From Bradyrhizobium sp. LTSP885 (lineage in GTDB: Bacteria > Pseudomonadota > Alphaproteobacteria > Rhizobiales > Xanthobacteraceae), in NCBI RefSeq assembly GCF_000938305.1, contig NZ_JYMT01000017.1:13140-77139 (forward strand): a stretch of DNA of 64,000 bases, in the 5' to 3' direction. Each line of letters opens with the position of its first letter. Position 1 is the first letter of the stretch. Shown here one piece after another: positions 34,209 through 43,546 of this stretch. The translations under genes and the position numbers were made by a program. The notes beneath the pieces were generated by a model that saw only the letters and a program-made list of their open reading frames with translations, searched no databases and was not told where the DNA came from.

Positions 34209-35627
34209 CTAGAATTTCACCGCGGTCCAGAGACTGAAGTAGAAGTGATCGTTTCTGTTGGCATTGGCGTAGCTGCCGTCAAAGCTGAAGTACTTCACGT
34301 ACTGCACGGCCAGCCGCACATTCATGTTCTGAAACGGCGAATCGGGCTTGCCCCAGGGTACGTAGGCGACTTCGACGATCATGCCGTCCGAGTTGGGGCT
34401 GCCGTTCGGCGTGGCCCAGTAAGCGGCGTCGGCCATGCCAACGGTGCGGAAATACTGCATTGAAGGCGTGACCGTGGCCGCGATGCTGTAGGAGACATCG
34501 AAGCGCATCGTGTCCAGCCAATGATCCGAGAACGCCCCCAGCGCCAGCGCGTCGCCCCACGCCAATTTTGCGGTCTCGTGAATATAGGTCGCATGCGCCG
34601 ACAATCTGTCGCTGGTCACCTTGGCGGGATCGGAGATGAACTGGTACGTCGCATCGACCGCGATATCGGTTTTGTGGACATTGAATCCGAGGGTCTGGCC
34701 GCCACCAGGAACGACATTGGCTGACAGGGCATAGGCGCCGATCTCCGCGTGATGCTTCTTGTCTCCCCAATCCTTGATCATGGCAACGCGTGCATACGGG
34801 AGAAAGGACGTGGTTTGGTCGCCGTCGTCCGGCACCTGGCCCAGCGCAGTCATCGCGGGTGCGCTGAGGCCCCTGTAGGCATCGCCCTCCAGGTAGAGGA
34901 AGTCGTTCCACATCGTGTAGACGCCGACGCCGGCGACGCGCTGTCCGAGACCGCCGTCGACCAGGGTCGAAGCCGTCGGTGTCGGCGCCAGCGCCGATTG
35001 GTTGTACGGGAATCCCCAGGCCGGCGTCGAGTTCCAGGGGTCCTGAACGGTCGGGTTGTTGTTGACCGTGACGCCTATGAGTACGTCCTGGCCGAACAAC
35101 TGACCCTCGCTCACGTGGCGAATATCGACATTGTTCAGCGCAGCCTTCTGGGCCACGCCGTCGTAGTTCAGCTCGATGAAGCCGCCGACCTCGGGCGCAA
35201 TTTGTCCCGCATAGTAGAGCGACAATTGATCGAACGCGAAGTTGTCGTTGTCCCTGAATCCGGGCGCGGCCCCGCCGGGCTGTGGCTGCATCGTGTGAGT
35301 GAAGGAGGATTGCGTCGTCATCGCCAGCGGCAGTCCATGGTCCTTGCCATCGTTGGCGGTATAGCCATGCAACTTGAAGTCGCGACCATAAGGGGTCAGT
35401 TGCGGGCCGAATGCTCCGATATGGCAGGCGGCGCAAGGTTGGCCAGTCTGAATCGCGAAAGACGGTACAGCGAGCGCCGGTCCAGCCATCATCGGGACTG
35501 CAAGCAGCGTCATCGGCGCCAGGATACGCAAACCCCGGGCAAAAATGCGCGCGACCGGCTTGCCCATCCAGGCTTTTGATTGGCGCGCTATGGTCCTGCG
35601 CAACAAGTCCAAAAACATGTTCCGCAT
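34209..35627 (-). CDS. Cyc2-like outer-membrane cytochrome-porin
   Basis: A 472-residue protein with a long N-terminal signal region (cleavage likely after the PALA near residue 53), one haem site CAACH soon after it, then a strand-rich stretch ending in aromatic FYFSLWTAVKF, the typical C-terminus of an outer-membrane barrel. After the haem, FGPQLTPYGRDFKLHGYT closely resembles the F-P-x-L-N-x-F-G-R-x-F-K-x-x-G-Y pattern of Cyc2, the fused cytochrome-porins that take electrons from Fe(II) outside the cell. The start could also be the later ATG at 35567. It lies upstream of a cupredoxin in one operon. Fe(II) or other extracellular electron uptake is inference. Confidence 0.72.
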   Translation of the reverse strand: MRNMFLDLLRRTIARQSKAWMGKPVARIFARGLRILAPMTLLAVPMMAGPALAVPSFAIQTGQPCAACHIGAFGPQLTPYGRDFKLHGYTANDGKDHGLPLAMTTQSSFTHTMQPQPGGAAPGFRDNDNFAFDQLSLYYAGQIAPEVGGFIELNYDGVAQKAALNNVDIRHVSEGQLFGQDVLIGVTVNNNPTVQDPWNSTPAWGFPYNQSALAPTPTASTLVDGGLGQRVAGVGVYTMWNDFLYLEGDAYRGLSAPAMTALGQVPDDGDQTTSFLPYARVAMIKDWGDKKHHAEIGAYALSANVVPGGGQTLGFNVHKTDIAVDATYQFISDPAKVTSDRLSAHATYIHETAKLAWGDALALGAFSDHWLDTMRFDVSYSIAATVTPSMQYFRTVGMADAAYWATPNGSPNSDGMIVEVAYVPWGKPDSPFQNMNVRLAVQYVKYFSFDGSYANANRNDHFYFSLWTAVKF

Positions 35628-35867
35628 CTCGAGATCTGAGTACCAACCCGCGAAGCCAGTGAATCCGAATATGGTTAATGGTCCGTCAAATGAAGCTCTG
35701 GAGCCTCAAATGACAACGAACGGCAGGCCGTCCGCAGCGATCGTTAGCCGGCTAAACGGATCGAAACGGATTGGAATTTTGGCCCACTGGCCGATCGTCC
35801 ACCTCACTTTAACTCAAGGGGTTTAGCGTCTCCCGGTTCGGGCCAATACGGCTGGGGGAGCGATCAA

Positions 35868-38201
35868 GTGGCGTCGGCTGAAATTGATGTGGGAGCGGAA
35901 CAGGCCCCGGATCATCCCGACCGGCATTCTGGCCGGCCAGGCGACCGATACGCCATCTCGTTTCGTCGGCAATTCCTGGTCGTCACGGTCTGCCTGCTGG
36001 CGGTCAATCTCATGATCGGACTCTTCGCGCGCCACCAGCAACGCGCGATCATCGATTATGCCGTCAACGTATATGACACCGCCTTTATCTCCACCAACTA
36101 TGTCAGTCTCGCGCAGATCGCGTTTCAGCATTATATCGACGAACAGTCCCGCGCCATAGGACCGGACCAGGCGTCCAAGGCCAACGAACTTCTCGAAACT
36201 GTGCTCGACGATATCGACGTTGCCATCGAAAGGTCGAGCTCGCACCTTACGCGCGCCGAAGGACTAGAACTCAGGACGAATATTTCCGAGCTCCTCAAGC
36301 TTGGCGTCGACTCCCCGGAGTTACGGAGTCTGACGGACGATGTTCAACAAAAATTGGAGCGGCTGCATCAGAACAATTCGGCCATTGGCCTGCAGGCGCG
36401 AGACGACATCGAAGCGTTTTCCTACAGGTCCGATTTGCTGCTGCTGGCTTCAACCCTCACCAGCATTATGTTGGCGGGGCTGGTCCTGCTGGTGACCCAT
36501 CGCATGATCCGATCGTTGAATCAGCGATCGAGTGACCGTCTTTACGCGGCTCTGGAAGGCATGCCGCAAGGTCTCACCATGTTCGACGATAAGCAGCGCC
36601 TGATCATCTGCAACGCAGAATTTGGTGCGATGTATGGACTCGGTGTCGGGCTGATTGAGCCCGGCACCCCGCTTCGAGCCATTCTGGAACACCGGATGGA
36701 GAATGGAACAGCCGCGATCAACGCCGAGAATTTTGTAGAAGAGGAATTGGCGTCGGCGTCCCAACCGACGGCCATCGCTTTGGAGCATCAACTGCAGGAT
36801 GGACGCACGATTGCATTGACCAAGGCGCCTCTGAGCACCGGTGGTGCGGTTACCATCCACATGGATGTGACCGAAAAACGAAATTCAGAGAAGCAGATTG
36901 CGTTCCTAGCACATCACGACGCGCTGACCGGATTGGCAAACCGCGTTCAATTGCGCGAACATATCGACAAGATTCTGGAAAAAGTCAGGCGTGGCGGAAC
37001 GGCGTCCGTCCTCTGTCTGGATCTCGACAACTTCAAGATCATCAACGACACGCTCGGCCACTCCGTTGGGGACGCATTGCTGTGTGCGGTTTCCAAGCGA
37101 GTGCGCGATCTGGTGCGCGACAGAGATCTGGTCTCCCGGACCGGTGGCGACGAGTTTTCGATCGTGCAATTCGGCACGGATCCGCCGATGGAAGCCTCTG
37201 CTGCGCTGGCTGCCCGCATCGTCGAGGCTCTGAGCGCGCCATTTGAGCTCGGCGATCATCACGTTGTCATTGGCGCGAGCGTTGGAATTGCAATTGCACC
37301 TGACGACGGCGACAGCGCGGACCAGCTTTTGAAGAATGCCGACATGGCATTGTATCGTTCCAAGGAAGAAGGGCGCGGAAGGTTCCATTTCTTTGAACCT
37401 GAAATGGACATCAAGGCCCAGACCCGGCGCGTTCTCGAGCTCGATCTTCGCAGTGCGATCGCTGCGGGAGAGTTCGAAGTATTTTACCAGCCTATTGTCA
37501 ATCTCGCGGAAAACAGGATTACCGGATTTGAAGCACTGCTGCGCTGGAACCATCCAACCCGTGGAAGGGTCGCGCCAAATGACTTCATTCCGCTGGCTGA
37601 GGAAACAGGGCTAATTGGTGCGATCGGCGAGTGGGTGATCCGGCAGGCTTGTGCCGAGGCGAGGAGATGGCCGTCCGATACGAGGGTGGCGGTCAACGTC
37701 TCACCAGTGCAATTCCGTAACAAAACGTTGGTCCTTGCTGTTGTGTCCGCTTTGGCGGCCTCGGGATTGCGCCCAGATCTATTGGAGCTCGAGATCACCG
37801 AGACCGTATTGATGAACAACAACGAGGCAACGTTGGCGGCGCTGCACCAGTTGCGAGCCCTAGGCGTCAGGATATCGATGGACGACTTCGGGACCGGATA
37901 CTCGTCGTTAAGTTACCTCCGCAGCTTCCCGTTCGATAAAATAAAGATCGATCAGAGTTTCGTTCGGGACCTTTCCGAAAGACCCGACTCTATCGCAATC
38001 ATTCGCGCGGTCGCAGGGCTTGGCCAAAGTTTCGGCATGACCACGACAGCAGAAGGCGTCGAAACCCAGGAGCAATTGGATCAGATGCGCGCGGAGGGGT
38101 GTAGCGAGGTGCAGGGATACTTCTACAGCAGGCCCGTGCCGGCTAGCGAGATCGCCCAGCTACTGATTGGCTTCCAGGAACGAGTCCGGGCGGCGGCGTA
38201 G
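35868..38201 (+). CDS. Membrane PAS-GGDEF-EAL c-di-GMP protein
   Basis: A 777-residue protein starting at GTG 35868 after GGGGGAG. Two membrane segments (near 33-50 and 190-212) bracket a periplasmic helical sensor region; then a PAS-like domain, an intact GGDEF motif (residues 426-430, in RTGGDEF) and an EAL motif (555-557) with ELEITET, DDFGTG and KIDQSF. Both synthesis and hydrolysis of c-di-GMP look possible, unlike the first gene of the window. It is divergent from the cytochrome-porin operon, sharing a 240-base upstream region. Confidence 0.9.
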   Translation: MASAEIDVGAEQAPDHPDRHSGRPGDRYAISFRRQFLVVTVCLLAVNLMIGLFARHQQRAIIDYAVNVYDTAFISTNYVSLAQIAFQHYIDEQSRAIGPDQASKANELLETVLDDIDVAIERSSSHLTRAEGLELRTNISELLKLGVDSPELRSLTDDVQQKLERLHQNNSAIGLQARDDIEAFSYRSDLLLLASTLTSIMLAGLVLLVTHRMIRSLNQRSSDRLYAALEGMPQGLTMFDDKQRLIICNAEFGAMYGLGVGLIEPGTPLRAILEHRMENGTAAINAENFVEEELASASQPTAIALEHQLQDGRTIALTKAPLSTGGAVTIHMDVTEKRNSEKQIAFLAHHDALTGLANRVQLREHIDKILEKVRRGGTASVLCLDLDNFKIINDTLGHSVGDALLCAVSKRVRDLVRDRDLVSRTGGDEFSIVQFGTDPPMEASAALAARIVEALSAPFELGDHHVVIGASVGIAIAPDDGDSADQLLKNADMALYRSKEEGRGRFHFFEPEMDIKAQTRRVLELDLRSAIAAGEFEVFYQPIVNLAENRITGFEALLRWNHPTRGRVAPNDFIPLAEETGLIGAIGEWVIRQACAEARRWPSDTRVAVNVSPVQFRNKTLVLAVVSALAASGLRPDLLELEITETVLMNNNEATLAALHQLRALGVRISMDDFGTGYSSLSYLRSFPFDKIKIDQSFVRDLSERPDSIAIIRAVAGLGQSFGMTTTAEGVETQEQLDQMRAEGCSEVQGYFYSRPVPASEIAQLLIGFQERVRAAA

Positions 38202-38575
38202 TCGCCGCCTTTCCCGATCTACGATCATGCGGCGCCCATCAGGCCGTAATGTCCAAAGGCGCTTTTGCGCGAGCGCGCAGAGCGACCGCTTCTGGCGACT
38301 TTTGCAACAAAATCGGCCCATAGCAGACCAACCAGGCCGATCTGATGATGTCCGTTGATAGCGGCGGACCGGAAGTAGCTGGCAAGAGAAACGCATGTTT
38401 CGGCCAAACTGCCCGGTAGCGCAAGGTCGCTACGGCCAGGTCCCCCCGCCAAATCCCGGTCCTGCGAGCGGGCCCCATTCTTACTTTGCATGGGGTTGTT
38501 TTCGATATTTTGTATCTGGGCCCTAGGTGCGCCGCCGAAGGGCGCTGGACCCCGTCTGGGACACGCGACCCCGAT
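38202..38575. other. Gene-free region with dispersed repeats
   Basis: No supported gene. It holds the second 55-bp repeat and, near 38480-38520, a minus-strand segment that reads as the frame fragment KISKTTPCKV, seen commonly as a gene-remnant tail in Bradyrhizobium intergenic DNA. Confidence 0.55.
38315..38369. repeat. 55-bp repeat, copy 2
   Basis: Direct copy of 32890-32944 with two differences. It lies in a gene-free stretch after the second c-di-GMP gene. Confidence 0.8.
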
Positions 38576-39223
38576 CTATTGCGCAAGCACACCTTCGCGC
38601 TTTTTCAGTACGCGATAGTAGCTCCACCACAGATGCGCGGCGGCGCCACGCAGCGGACGCCATGGTTCGGCGAGTGGCGCCATCTGCTTTGGCGTCGGCC
38701 GCTCCTTCAGCCCGAGGCCGACCTTGACCGCCTCCTGCACGGCGAGGTCGCCGGCCGGCCAGGCGTCGCCATGGCCGAGGCAGAACAGCAGATAGACGTC
38801 GGCGGTCCATGGGCCGATGCCGGGCAGCGCGGTCAGCGTGTTGTGCGCGGCGTCAGCCTCTTCATTGGCGAGCACGTCGAGGTTCAGCCGCTCCTCAGTG
38901 AGCTCGCGCGCGATGTGCTTCAGCGTCTTGATCTTGGCCGCAGATAGCCCGAGCCGGCCGAGCCGGTCGGCGCGGGCTTTGCGGATCGCGTCATGATGGA
39001 ACGGATCGAACGCCGTGCTGACGCGTCCCCAGATCGCCGCGGCGCTGGCGGTCGAGAGCTGCTGGCCGCAGACGATCGCGGCCAGTCCCGCAAAGCCCGG
39101 CTCGCGCTGCCGGATCGCCGGCATGCCGGTCAATTCAAGGATCGGCCGTAGCCGACGGTCCTGATCGACGAGCTTGTGGATGGCGTCGTCGAGGTCGGCC
39201 TGGGTTTCGAGGTGGATCAGCAT
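38576..39223 (-). CDS. alkA: DNA-3-methyladenine glycosylase II (AlkA-like)
   Basis: A 215-residue HhH-GPD glycosylase. The hairpin LPGIGPWTADVYLLFCLGHGDAWPAGDLAVQEA gives the helix-hairpin-helix, and the catalytic aspartate is in PAGD. It flips out and removes alkylated purines in base-excision repair. The iron-sulfur cysteines of other HhH enzymes and the N-terminal domain of E. coli AlkA are absent; the length fits the short bacterial and yeast-MAG type. It starts at 39223 and is divergent from gluQ. Confidence 0.88.
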   Translation of the reverse strand: MLIHLETQADLDDAIHKLVDQDRRLRPILELTGMPAIRQREPGFAGLAAIVCGQQLSTASAAAIWGRVSTAFDPFHHDAIRKARADRLGRLGLSAAKIKTLKHIARELTEERLNLDVLANEEADAAHNTLTALPGIGPWTADVYLLFCLGHGDAWPAGDLAVQEAVKVGLGLKERPTPKQMAPLAEPWRPLRGAAAHLWWSYYRVLKKREGVLAQ

Positions 39224-39241
39224 GGGGGACCGGCATCTACT

Positions 39242-39361
39242 CGTCATGCATGGGCTTGACCCGCGCATCCATCTTCTAACTGAGTCTTGTTTAGATGGAT
39301 CGCCGGGCATAGGCGAGCGGAAGCGACGCCGTCCTTCAGACGGCTGTGCCCGGCAATGACG
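39242..39361. repeat. Palindromic intergenic repeat (CGTCATGC / GCAATGACG type)
   Basis: An imperfect inverted-repeat element containing CGCATCCATC/GATGGATCG-like and GCCGGGCA/TGCCCGGC arms between the divergent alkA-like and gluQ genes. It must contain or abut both promoters. Confidence 0.65.
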
Positions 39362-39375
39362 CGCGACCCATAGCC

Positions 39376-40245
39376 ATGTCACAAATTTTCCGTTTTGCGC
39401 CGAGCCCGAACGGTGACCTGCATCTCGGCCATGCCTACTCGGCGCTGCTCAATTTCGAGCTGGCGCGGCGGTCGGGCGGGCGTTTGCTGCTGCGGATCGA
39501 GGACATCGACACGACGCGCTGCCGGCCGGAGTTCGAGGAGGCGATTTACGAGGACCTCGCCTGGCTCGGCATCGCCTGGGAGACGCCGGTGCGGCGGCAG
39601 TCGGAGCATCTTGCCACCTATCGCCAGGCGATCGATCGCCTCTCGGCGCAGGGACTGATCTATCCGAGCTTCGAGAGCCGCGCCGAGATCGCGCGGCTTG
39701 TCGCCGACAAGGAAGCCCGCGGCGCTTGGCCGCGCGATCCCGATGGGGCGCCGCTCTATCCGGGCACGGCCAAATCGCTGCCATCCGAGGAGCGCGGCCG
39801 CCTGATCGAACAGGGCGTGCCTTTCGCCCTGCGGCTCGACATGGCGGCTGCGTTGGCGCGCGCAGGCCATCCGCGCTGGCGCGAGCAGGGTGAAGGCCCC
39901 GCCGGCCAAACCGGCGACGTCACCGCCCGGCCCGAAGCCTGGGGCGACGTCATCCTGGCGCGCAAGGAGATCCCGACCAGCTACCATCTCTCGGTCGTGA
40001 TCGACGACGCCCTGCAGGGGGTCACCGATGTGGTGCGTGGACAGGACCTGTTCTGGTCGACCAGCGTCCATCGCCTTTTGCAGGATCTGTTCGGTCTGTC
40101 CCCACCGGCCTACCGGCATCACCCGCTGATCCGCGACGCGGCCGGGCAAAAGCTCGCGAAATCGACCCGGGCGACCGGGCTGCGCGAATTGCGGGCGGCG
40201 GGCGCGAGCCCGGCCGACATTCGCCGCCTGGTCGGCCTGCCGTAG
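39376..40245 (+). CDS. gluQ: Glutamyl-Q tRNA(Asp) synthetase
   Basis: A 289-residue paralogue of the catalytic core of glutamyl-tRNA synthetase, lacking the anticodon-binding part. The HIGH motif is in FAPSPNGDLHLGHAYSALLN and a KLAKS loop replaces KMSKS. The enzyme attaches glutamate to queuosine at position 34 of tRNA-Asp. ATG 39376 (MSQIFRFAPSPNG) is preferred over one 30 bases earlier, based on homology. The cysteine zinc site present in many members is missing. Confidence 0.92.
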   Translation: MSQIFRFAPSPNGDLHLGHAYSALLNFELARRSGGRLLLRIEDIDTTRCRPEFEEAIYEDLAWLGIAWETPVRRQSEHLATYRQAIDRLSAQGLIYPSFESRAEIARLVADKEARGAWPRDPDGAPLYPGTAKSLPSEERGRLIEQGVPFALRLDMAAALARAGHPRWREQGEGPAGQTGDVTARPEAWGDVILARKEIPTSYHLSVVIDDALQGVTDVVRGQDLFWSTSVHRLLQDLFGLSPPAYRHHPLIRDAAGQKLAKSTRATGLRELRAAGASPADIRRLVGLP

Positions 40246-40332
40246 TTTTGCGGTTGGTAATCAGGCGGCGCCGCCGTGACTCCGAGGCTGCGGGCGTGGC
40301 ATGCTGGTTCCCGGGCAGGGACAACGGAGATT

Positions 40333-41577
40333 ATGGCGGTACCATCGCGCGGACGGCGCAGCTCGCGGCAACTGAGAAAGAAGCCGCCGAAGAAGCGTGC
40401 CCCGGCGAAGGCCAAGCCGCGCCGCAAGCCTGCTCTCGCAAAACCCGATCCCGGCATGATCGAAACCGCGCTCGCCGCCTTTGCCCATGAGGTGCGGACG
40501 CCGCTGACCGGGATCCTCGCGATCAGCAATCTGCTCGCGACCTCCGATCTCGGCGAGCGCGAGCGGCGCTGGGTCGACACCATCAAGGCCGGCGCGGAAC
40601 ATCTGGCGAGCCTTGCGACGGTGTTCGTCGACGCCGCCCGGAGCGAGGGGCCGGGGCTCGAGGTCCGGCAGGATTTCTTCGATCTGCGCACGCTGGCGCG
40701 GAACGTGGGCGACTCACTGTCCGGCCGCGCTGCGGCCAAGGGGCTGCAGGCCTCCGTCGAGATATCGAACAAATTGCCCGCCTTCGCGGTCGGTGATCCC
40801 GTCCGCCTGCGCGCGGCGCTGGAAAACCTGATCGACAATGCCGTCAAGTTCACCGAGCAGGGGCGCGTGGCGCTGCATGCCGCGCCGGCCCGCGCGCCCA
40901 AGGGCAAGATCGGTGTCGTCTTCGCGATCTCCGACAGCGGCATCGGTCTGACGCTCAAGGATGCGAAGCGGCTGTACCGGCCGTTCTCGCAGGCCAATGT
41001 TTCGATCGCCGCGCGGTTCGGCGGCGCCGGGCTCGGCCTGTCGTCGGTCAAGCAGCTCGCGCGCGCCATGGGCGGCGACATCGTTGCAACCGAGCGCAAG
41101 GGCGGCGGCACCGTGTTCACGCTGAATGTGTTGCTGACACCGGCGCAGGGACCGGTCACCATCATGTCTGACGTTGACGCGGCCGGGGAAGCGACGCAGC
41201 CGCTGCGGCTGCTCAGCGTCGAGGACAATCCGTTCGGCCGCGTCGTGCTCAACACCATCCTGACCGAACTCGGGCATCATACTGAATTTGTCGGTCAGGG
41301 CGAAGCCGCGCCCGATCGGCTCGGCCAGGGCGCCTTCGACGCGGTGCTGATGGACATGGTGCTGCCGGGCATCGGCGGGGTCGAGGCGATCAGGCGCATC
41401 CGCGCGCTGCCGGCGCCGCACGGCCGGATCGCGATCATCGGGATTTCCGGCCGGGCTGAAGACGACGCTGCCGCGCGTACCGCCGGCGCCGACGGCTTCC
41501 TGGTCAAGCCTGTGTCTCCGCGGGCGCTAGCGACTGCGCTGCTTGAAGCGACACGCCGCGCGGCAGCCGCGACTTGA
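40333..41577 (+). CDS. Soluble hybrid histidine kinase with receiver domain and basic N-terminal tail
   Basis: A 414-residue kinase with no membrane segment or sensor domain. After a lysine/arginine/proline/alanine-rich tail (residues about 5-37), the HisKA box reads FAHEVRTPLTG with the phospho-histidine, followed by N, G1 and G2 boxes of the ATPase domain (ENLIDNAVKF, SDSGIGL, GGAGLGL), and then a receiver domain with VEDN, the phospho-aspartate in LMDMVLPG and a late LVKP lysine. GGAG before the ATG at 40333 supports the start. The histone-like tail might bind DNA or a membrane. The end overlaps the convergent brkB gene by 74 bases. Confidence 0.9.
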   Translation: MAVPSRGRRSSRQLRKKPPKKRAPAKAKPRRKPALAKPDPGMIETALAAFAHEVRTPLTGILAISNLLATSDLGERERRWVDTIKAGAEHLASLATVFVDAARSEGPGLEVRQDFFDLRTLARNVGDSLSGRAAAKGLQASVEISNKLPAFAVGDPVRLRAALENLIDNAVKFTEQGRVALHAAPARAPKGKIGVVFAISDSGIGLTLKDAKRLYRPFSQANVSIAARFGGAGLGLSSVKQLARAMGGDIVATERKGGGTVFTLNVLLTPAQGPVTIMSDVDAAGEATQPLRLLSVEDNPFGRVVLNTILTELGHHTEFVGQGEAAPDRLGQGAFDAVLMDMVLPGIGGVEAIRRIRALPAPHGRIAIIGISGRAEDDAAARTAGADGFLVKPVSPRALATALLEATRRAAAAT

Positions 41578-42475
41578 TGATCGCCGCATTCAGCTCGCCG
41601 CCATAGACGAAGATCGCGGCGATGAAATACATGAACACCAGCGCGATGATCACCGAGGCGAGCCCCGCATACATCGTGACGTAATTGTTGGCGAAGCGCG
41701 CCAGATACATGCCGAACCCGATGCCCGAGATCAACGACGCCACCACGGTGAAGATGATGCCGGGCAGGATCTGCAGGAAGCCGCGGCGGCCGGCCGGCAG
41801 CCAGGCATGCAGGAAGAAGAGCACGACGATCAGCGCCAGGGTCGTGACGCCGTAGCGGGCGGTATTGAGCAGGCTCTCGTTGGATTCGACGAAGAATGGA
41901 ATATGGCGCCGCGCCGCTTCAAGGAACAGCGGTCCGAGCACGATCAGGAACGCCATCGCCAGCGAGGTGACCGCCGCGACCAGCGTGTAGCCGATCGATT
42001 CCAGCCGTAGCCAGTACCAGCGCCGCGGCTCGGCCATGGCATAGGCGCGGTTCAGCGCCACCCGCAGCGCCTCGACACCGTTGGAGGCGAAGTAGACCGC
42101 AAGCACGGCGCCGATGGTGAGGATGTCGCCGCGGGTCGTGGTCAGCACCTCGTGGATCTGGCCGGACAGGGCGTCGGCGACCTGCTGCGGCCAGACCTGC
42201 AACAACAGCCCGACGGCCTGGTCGGCGAGTTCCTTGGACCCGAAAAAGCCGGCCAGCGACGTCAGCACGATCAGGAACGGAAACAGCGCCATCAGGGTCG
42301 ACAGCGCGATATGGCTCGCGATCGCCCAGCCGTCGTCGGCGAGGAACGTGTAAAAGGCATCCATCACGACGTGGGTGACGTAACGAAGCTGCTTCACATT
42401 CCACCCGGCGAACGGCTCGATCCGAAAACAGGCCCAGCTTGTGATATTACGCGGCAAAATGCCAGTTGGTTGCAT
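41504..42475 (-). CDS. YihY/BrkB family membrane protein
   Basis: A 323-residue inner-membrane protein with about six helices, including the conserved ASHIALSTLMALFPFLIVLTSLAGFFGS and the late GFGMYLARFANNYVTMYAGLASVIIALVFMYFIAAIFVYGGELNA stretches of the family. The function of YihY proteins is unsettled (once thought to be RNase BN). The ATG at 42475 avoids overlap with the divergent HIG1 gene; an upstream ATG at 42529 would overlap it. Its 3' end overlaps the kinase gene tail to tail. Confidence 0.85.
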   Translation of the reverse strand: MQPTGILPRNITSWACFRIEPFAGWNVKQLRYVTHVVMDAFYTFLADDGWAIASHIALSTLMALFPFLIVLTSLAGFFGSKELADQAVGLLLQVWPQQVADALSGQIHEVLTTTRGDILTIGAVLAVYFASNGVEALRVALNRAYAMAEPRRWYWLRLESIGYTLVAAVTSLAMAFLIVLGPLFLEAARRHIPFFVESNESLLNTARYGVTTLALIVVLFFLHAWLPAGRRGFLQILPGIIFTVVASLISGIGFGMYLARFANNYVTMYAGLASVIIALVFMYFIAAIFVYGGELNAAIIKSRLPRGVSLQAAQSLAPAETQA

Positions 42476-42522
42476 CGCCGGGGTGTGTGGAAGTCTGCCC
42501 CACGCGGTGTTATGTACCGTCG

Positions 42523-42717
42523 ATGACATCCCTTCTCAGCATGATCGTCCTTCCCATCGCCGTCGCCGCCGTGGCGCTGGTGCTGCTGCTCGGCCTCGTC
42601 AACATGATGAGGGGCGGCTCGCCGAACCGTTCGCAGAATTTGATGCGATGGCGCGTCCTGCTGCAGTTCATCGCGATCGTCATCACCATGGTCACGGTCT
42701 GGGCGATGGGGCACTAG
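42523..42717 (+). CDS. HIG1-domain small membrane protein
   Basis: A 64-residue protein with two membrane helices joined by the HIG1 signature RSQNLMRWRVLLQF. In mitochondria HIG1 proteins associate with respiratory complexes III and IV; bacterial versions are thought to sit in the inner membrane near terminal oxidases. It starts at ATG 42523 within 50 bases of the divergent brkB start and precedes the adenosyltransferase gene. Confidence 0.85.
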   Translation: MTSLLSMIVLPIAVAAVALVLLLGLVNMMRGGSPNRSQNLMRWRVLLQFIAIVITMVTVWAMGH

Positions 42718-42833
42718 AGCGTTTTCGAGCGAAGTGGATACCGGTTCGCGTAAAGAAAACGCGCCAAAAGAAGAATCTAGAGCCCCGTTCCGATTCCATC
42801 GGAACGGAAGTGGCTCTAGAGCGCGATGCGCAA
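42717..42833. repeat. Dispersed repeat (GCGTTTTCGAGCGAAG family), copy 1
   Basis: Shares the ordered blocks GCGTTTTCGAGCGAAGTGG, CCGGTTCGCGT, AAGAAAACGCG and GTTCCGATTCCATCGGAAC with 50136-50234. The last block is a hairpin. It lies right after the HIG1 stop and may double as a terminator. Confidence 0.82.
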
Positions 42834-42852
42834 ACCCTAGGAGACCACGACG

Positions 42853-43425
42853 ATGGTCGTTCTCAATCGGATCTACACGCGCACCGGCGACGATGGCACC
42901 ACCGCGCTCGGCTCCGGCGAGCGCCGCCCGAAATACGATCTGCGCGTAGCGGCCTATGGCACGGTCGACGAGACCAACGCTGCGATCGGCGTGGTGCGGC
43001 TGCATCTGGCTGACGCGCGCGAGCTCGATGCGATGCTGGGGCGGATCCAGAACGATTTGTTCGATCTCGGCGCCGACCTCGCGGTGCCCGCGCGCGAGGG
43101 CAAGGCTGAGCGCTTGCGGATGCTGGCGAGCCAGGTCGAGCGGCTCGAGCGCGACATTGACAGCCTGAACGACCAGCTCGCGCCGCTGACCTCGTTCGTG
43201 CTGCCCGGCGGCACGCCGGCGTCTGCATATCTGCATCTCGCCCGCACCATATGTCGCCGGGCGGAACGGATCATGGTGGAACTCGCCGCCCAGCCGGACG
43301 AGCCGGTGAATGCCGCTGGCATCCAGTATATGAACCGGCTGTCGGATTTCCTGTTCGTTGCCAGCCGCTTCCAGAACAACAAGGGGGCCGGGGACGTGCT
43401 GTGGGTGCCGGGCCAGAACCGCTAG
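42853..43425 (+). CDS. pduO: ATP:cob(I)alamin adenosyltransferase, PduO type
   Basis: A 190-residue trimeric enzyme that makes adenosylcobalamin. The N-terminal RIYTRTGDDGTTALGSGERRPKYD is the ATP-binding signature and RAERIMVELA with NRLSDFLFVASR at the end completes the active site. It works in the cytosol in B12 salvage. It lies upstream of etfBA on the same strand, an order often seen in Rhizobiales. Confidence 0.93.
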   Translation: MVVLNRIYTRTGDDGTTALGSGERRPKYDLRVAAYGTVDETNAAIGVVRLHLADARELDAMLGRIQNDLFDLGADLAVPAREGKAERLRMLASQVERLERDIDSLNDQLAPLTSFVLPGGTPASAYLHLARTICRRAERIMVELAAQPDEPVNAAGIQYMNRLSDFLFVASRFQNNKGAGDVLWVPGQNR

Positions 43426-43546
43426 CTAGACCGGCTCAAATTCGGGGGGCCGATTTTTGACTTTCGCGCGTTGACCGGGGGTAGCGGGACCTTTAGGTTC
43501 CGCGCCAGCCAATGGAAACCCATAAAATCAAAGCGAAAGAGGATCG

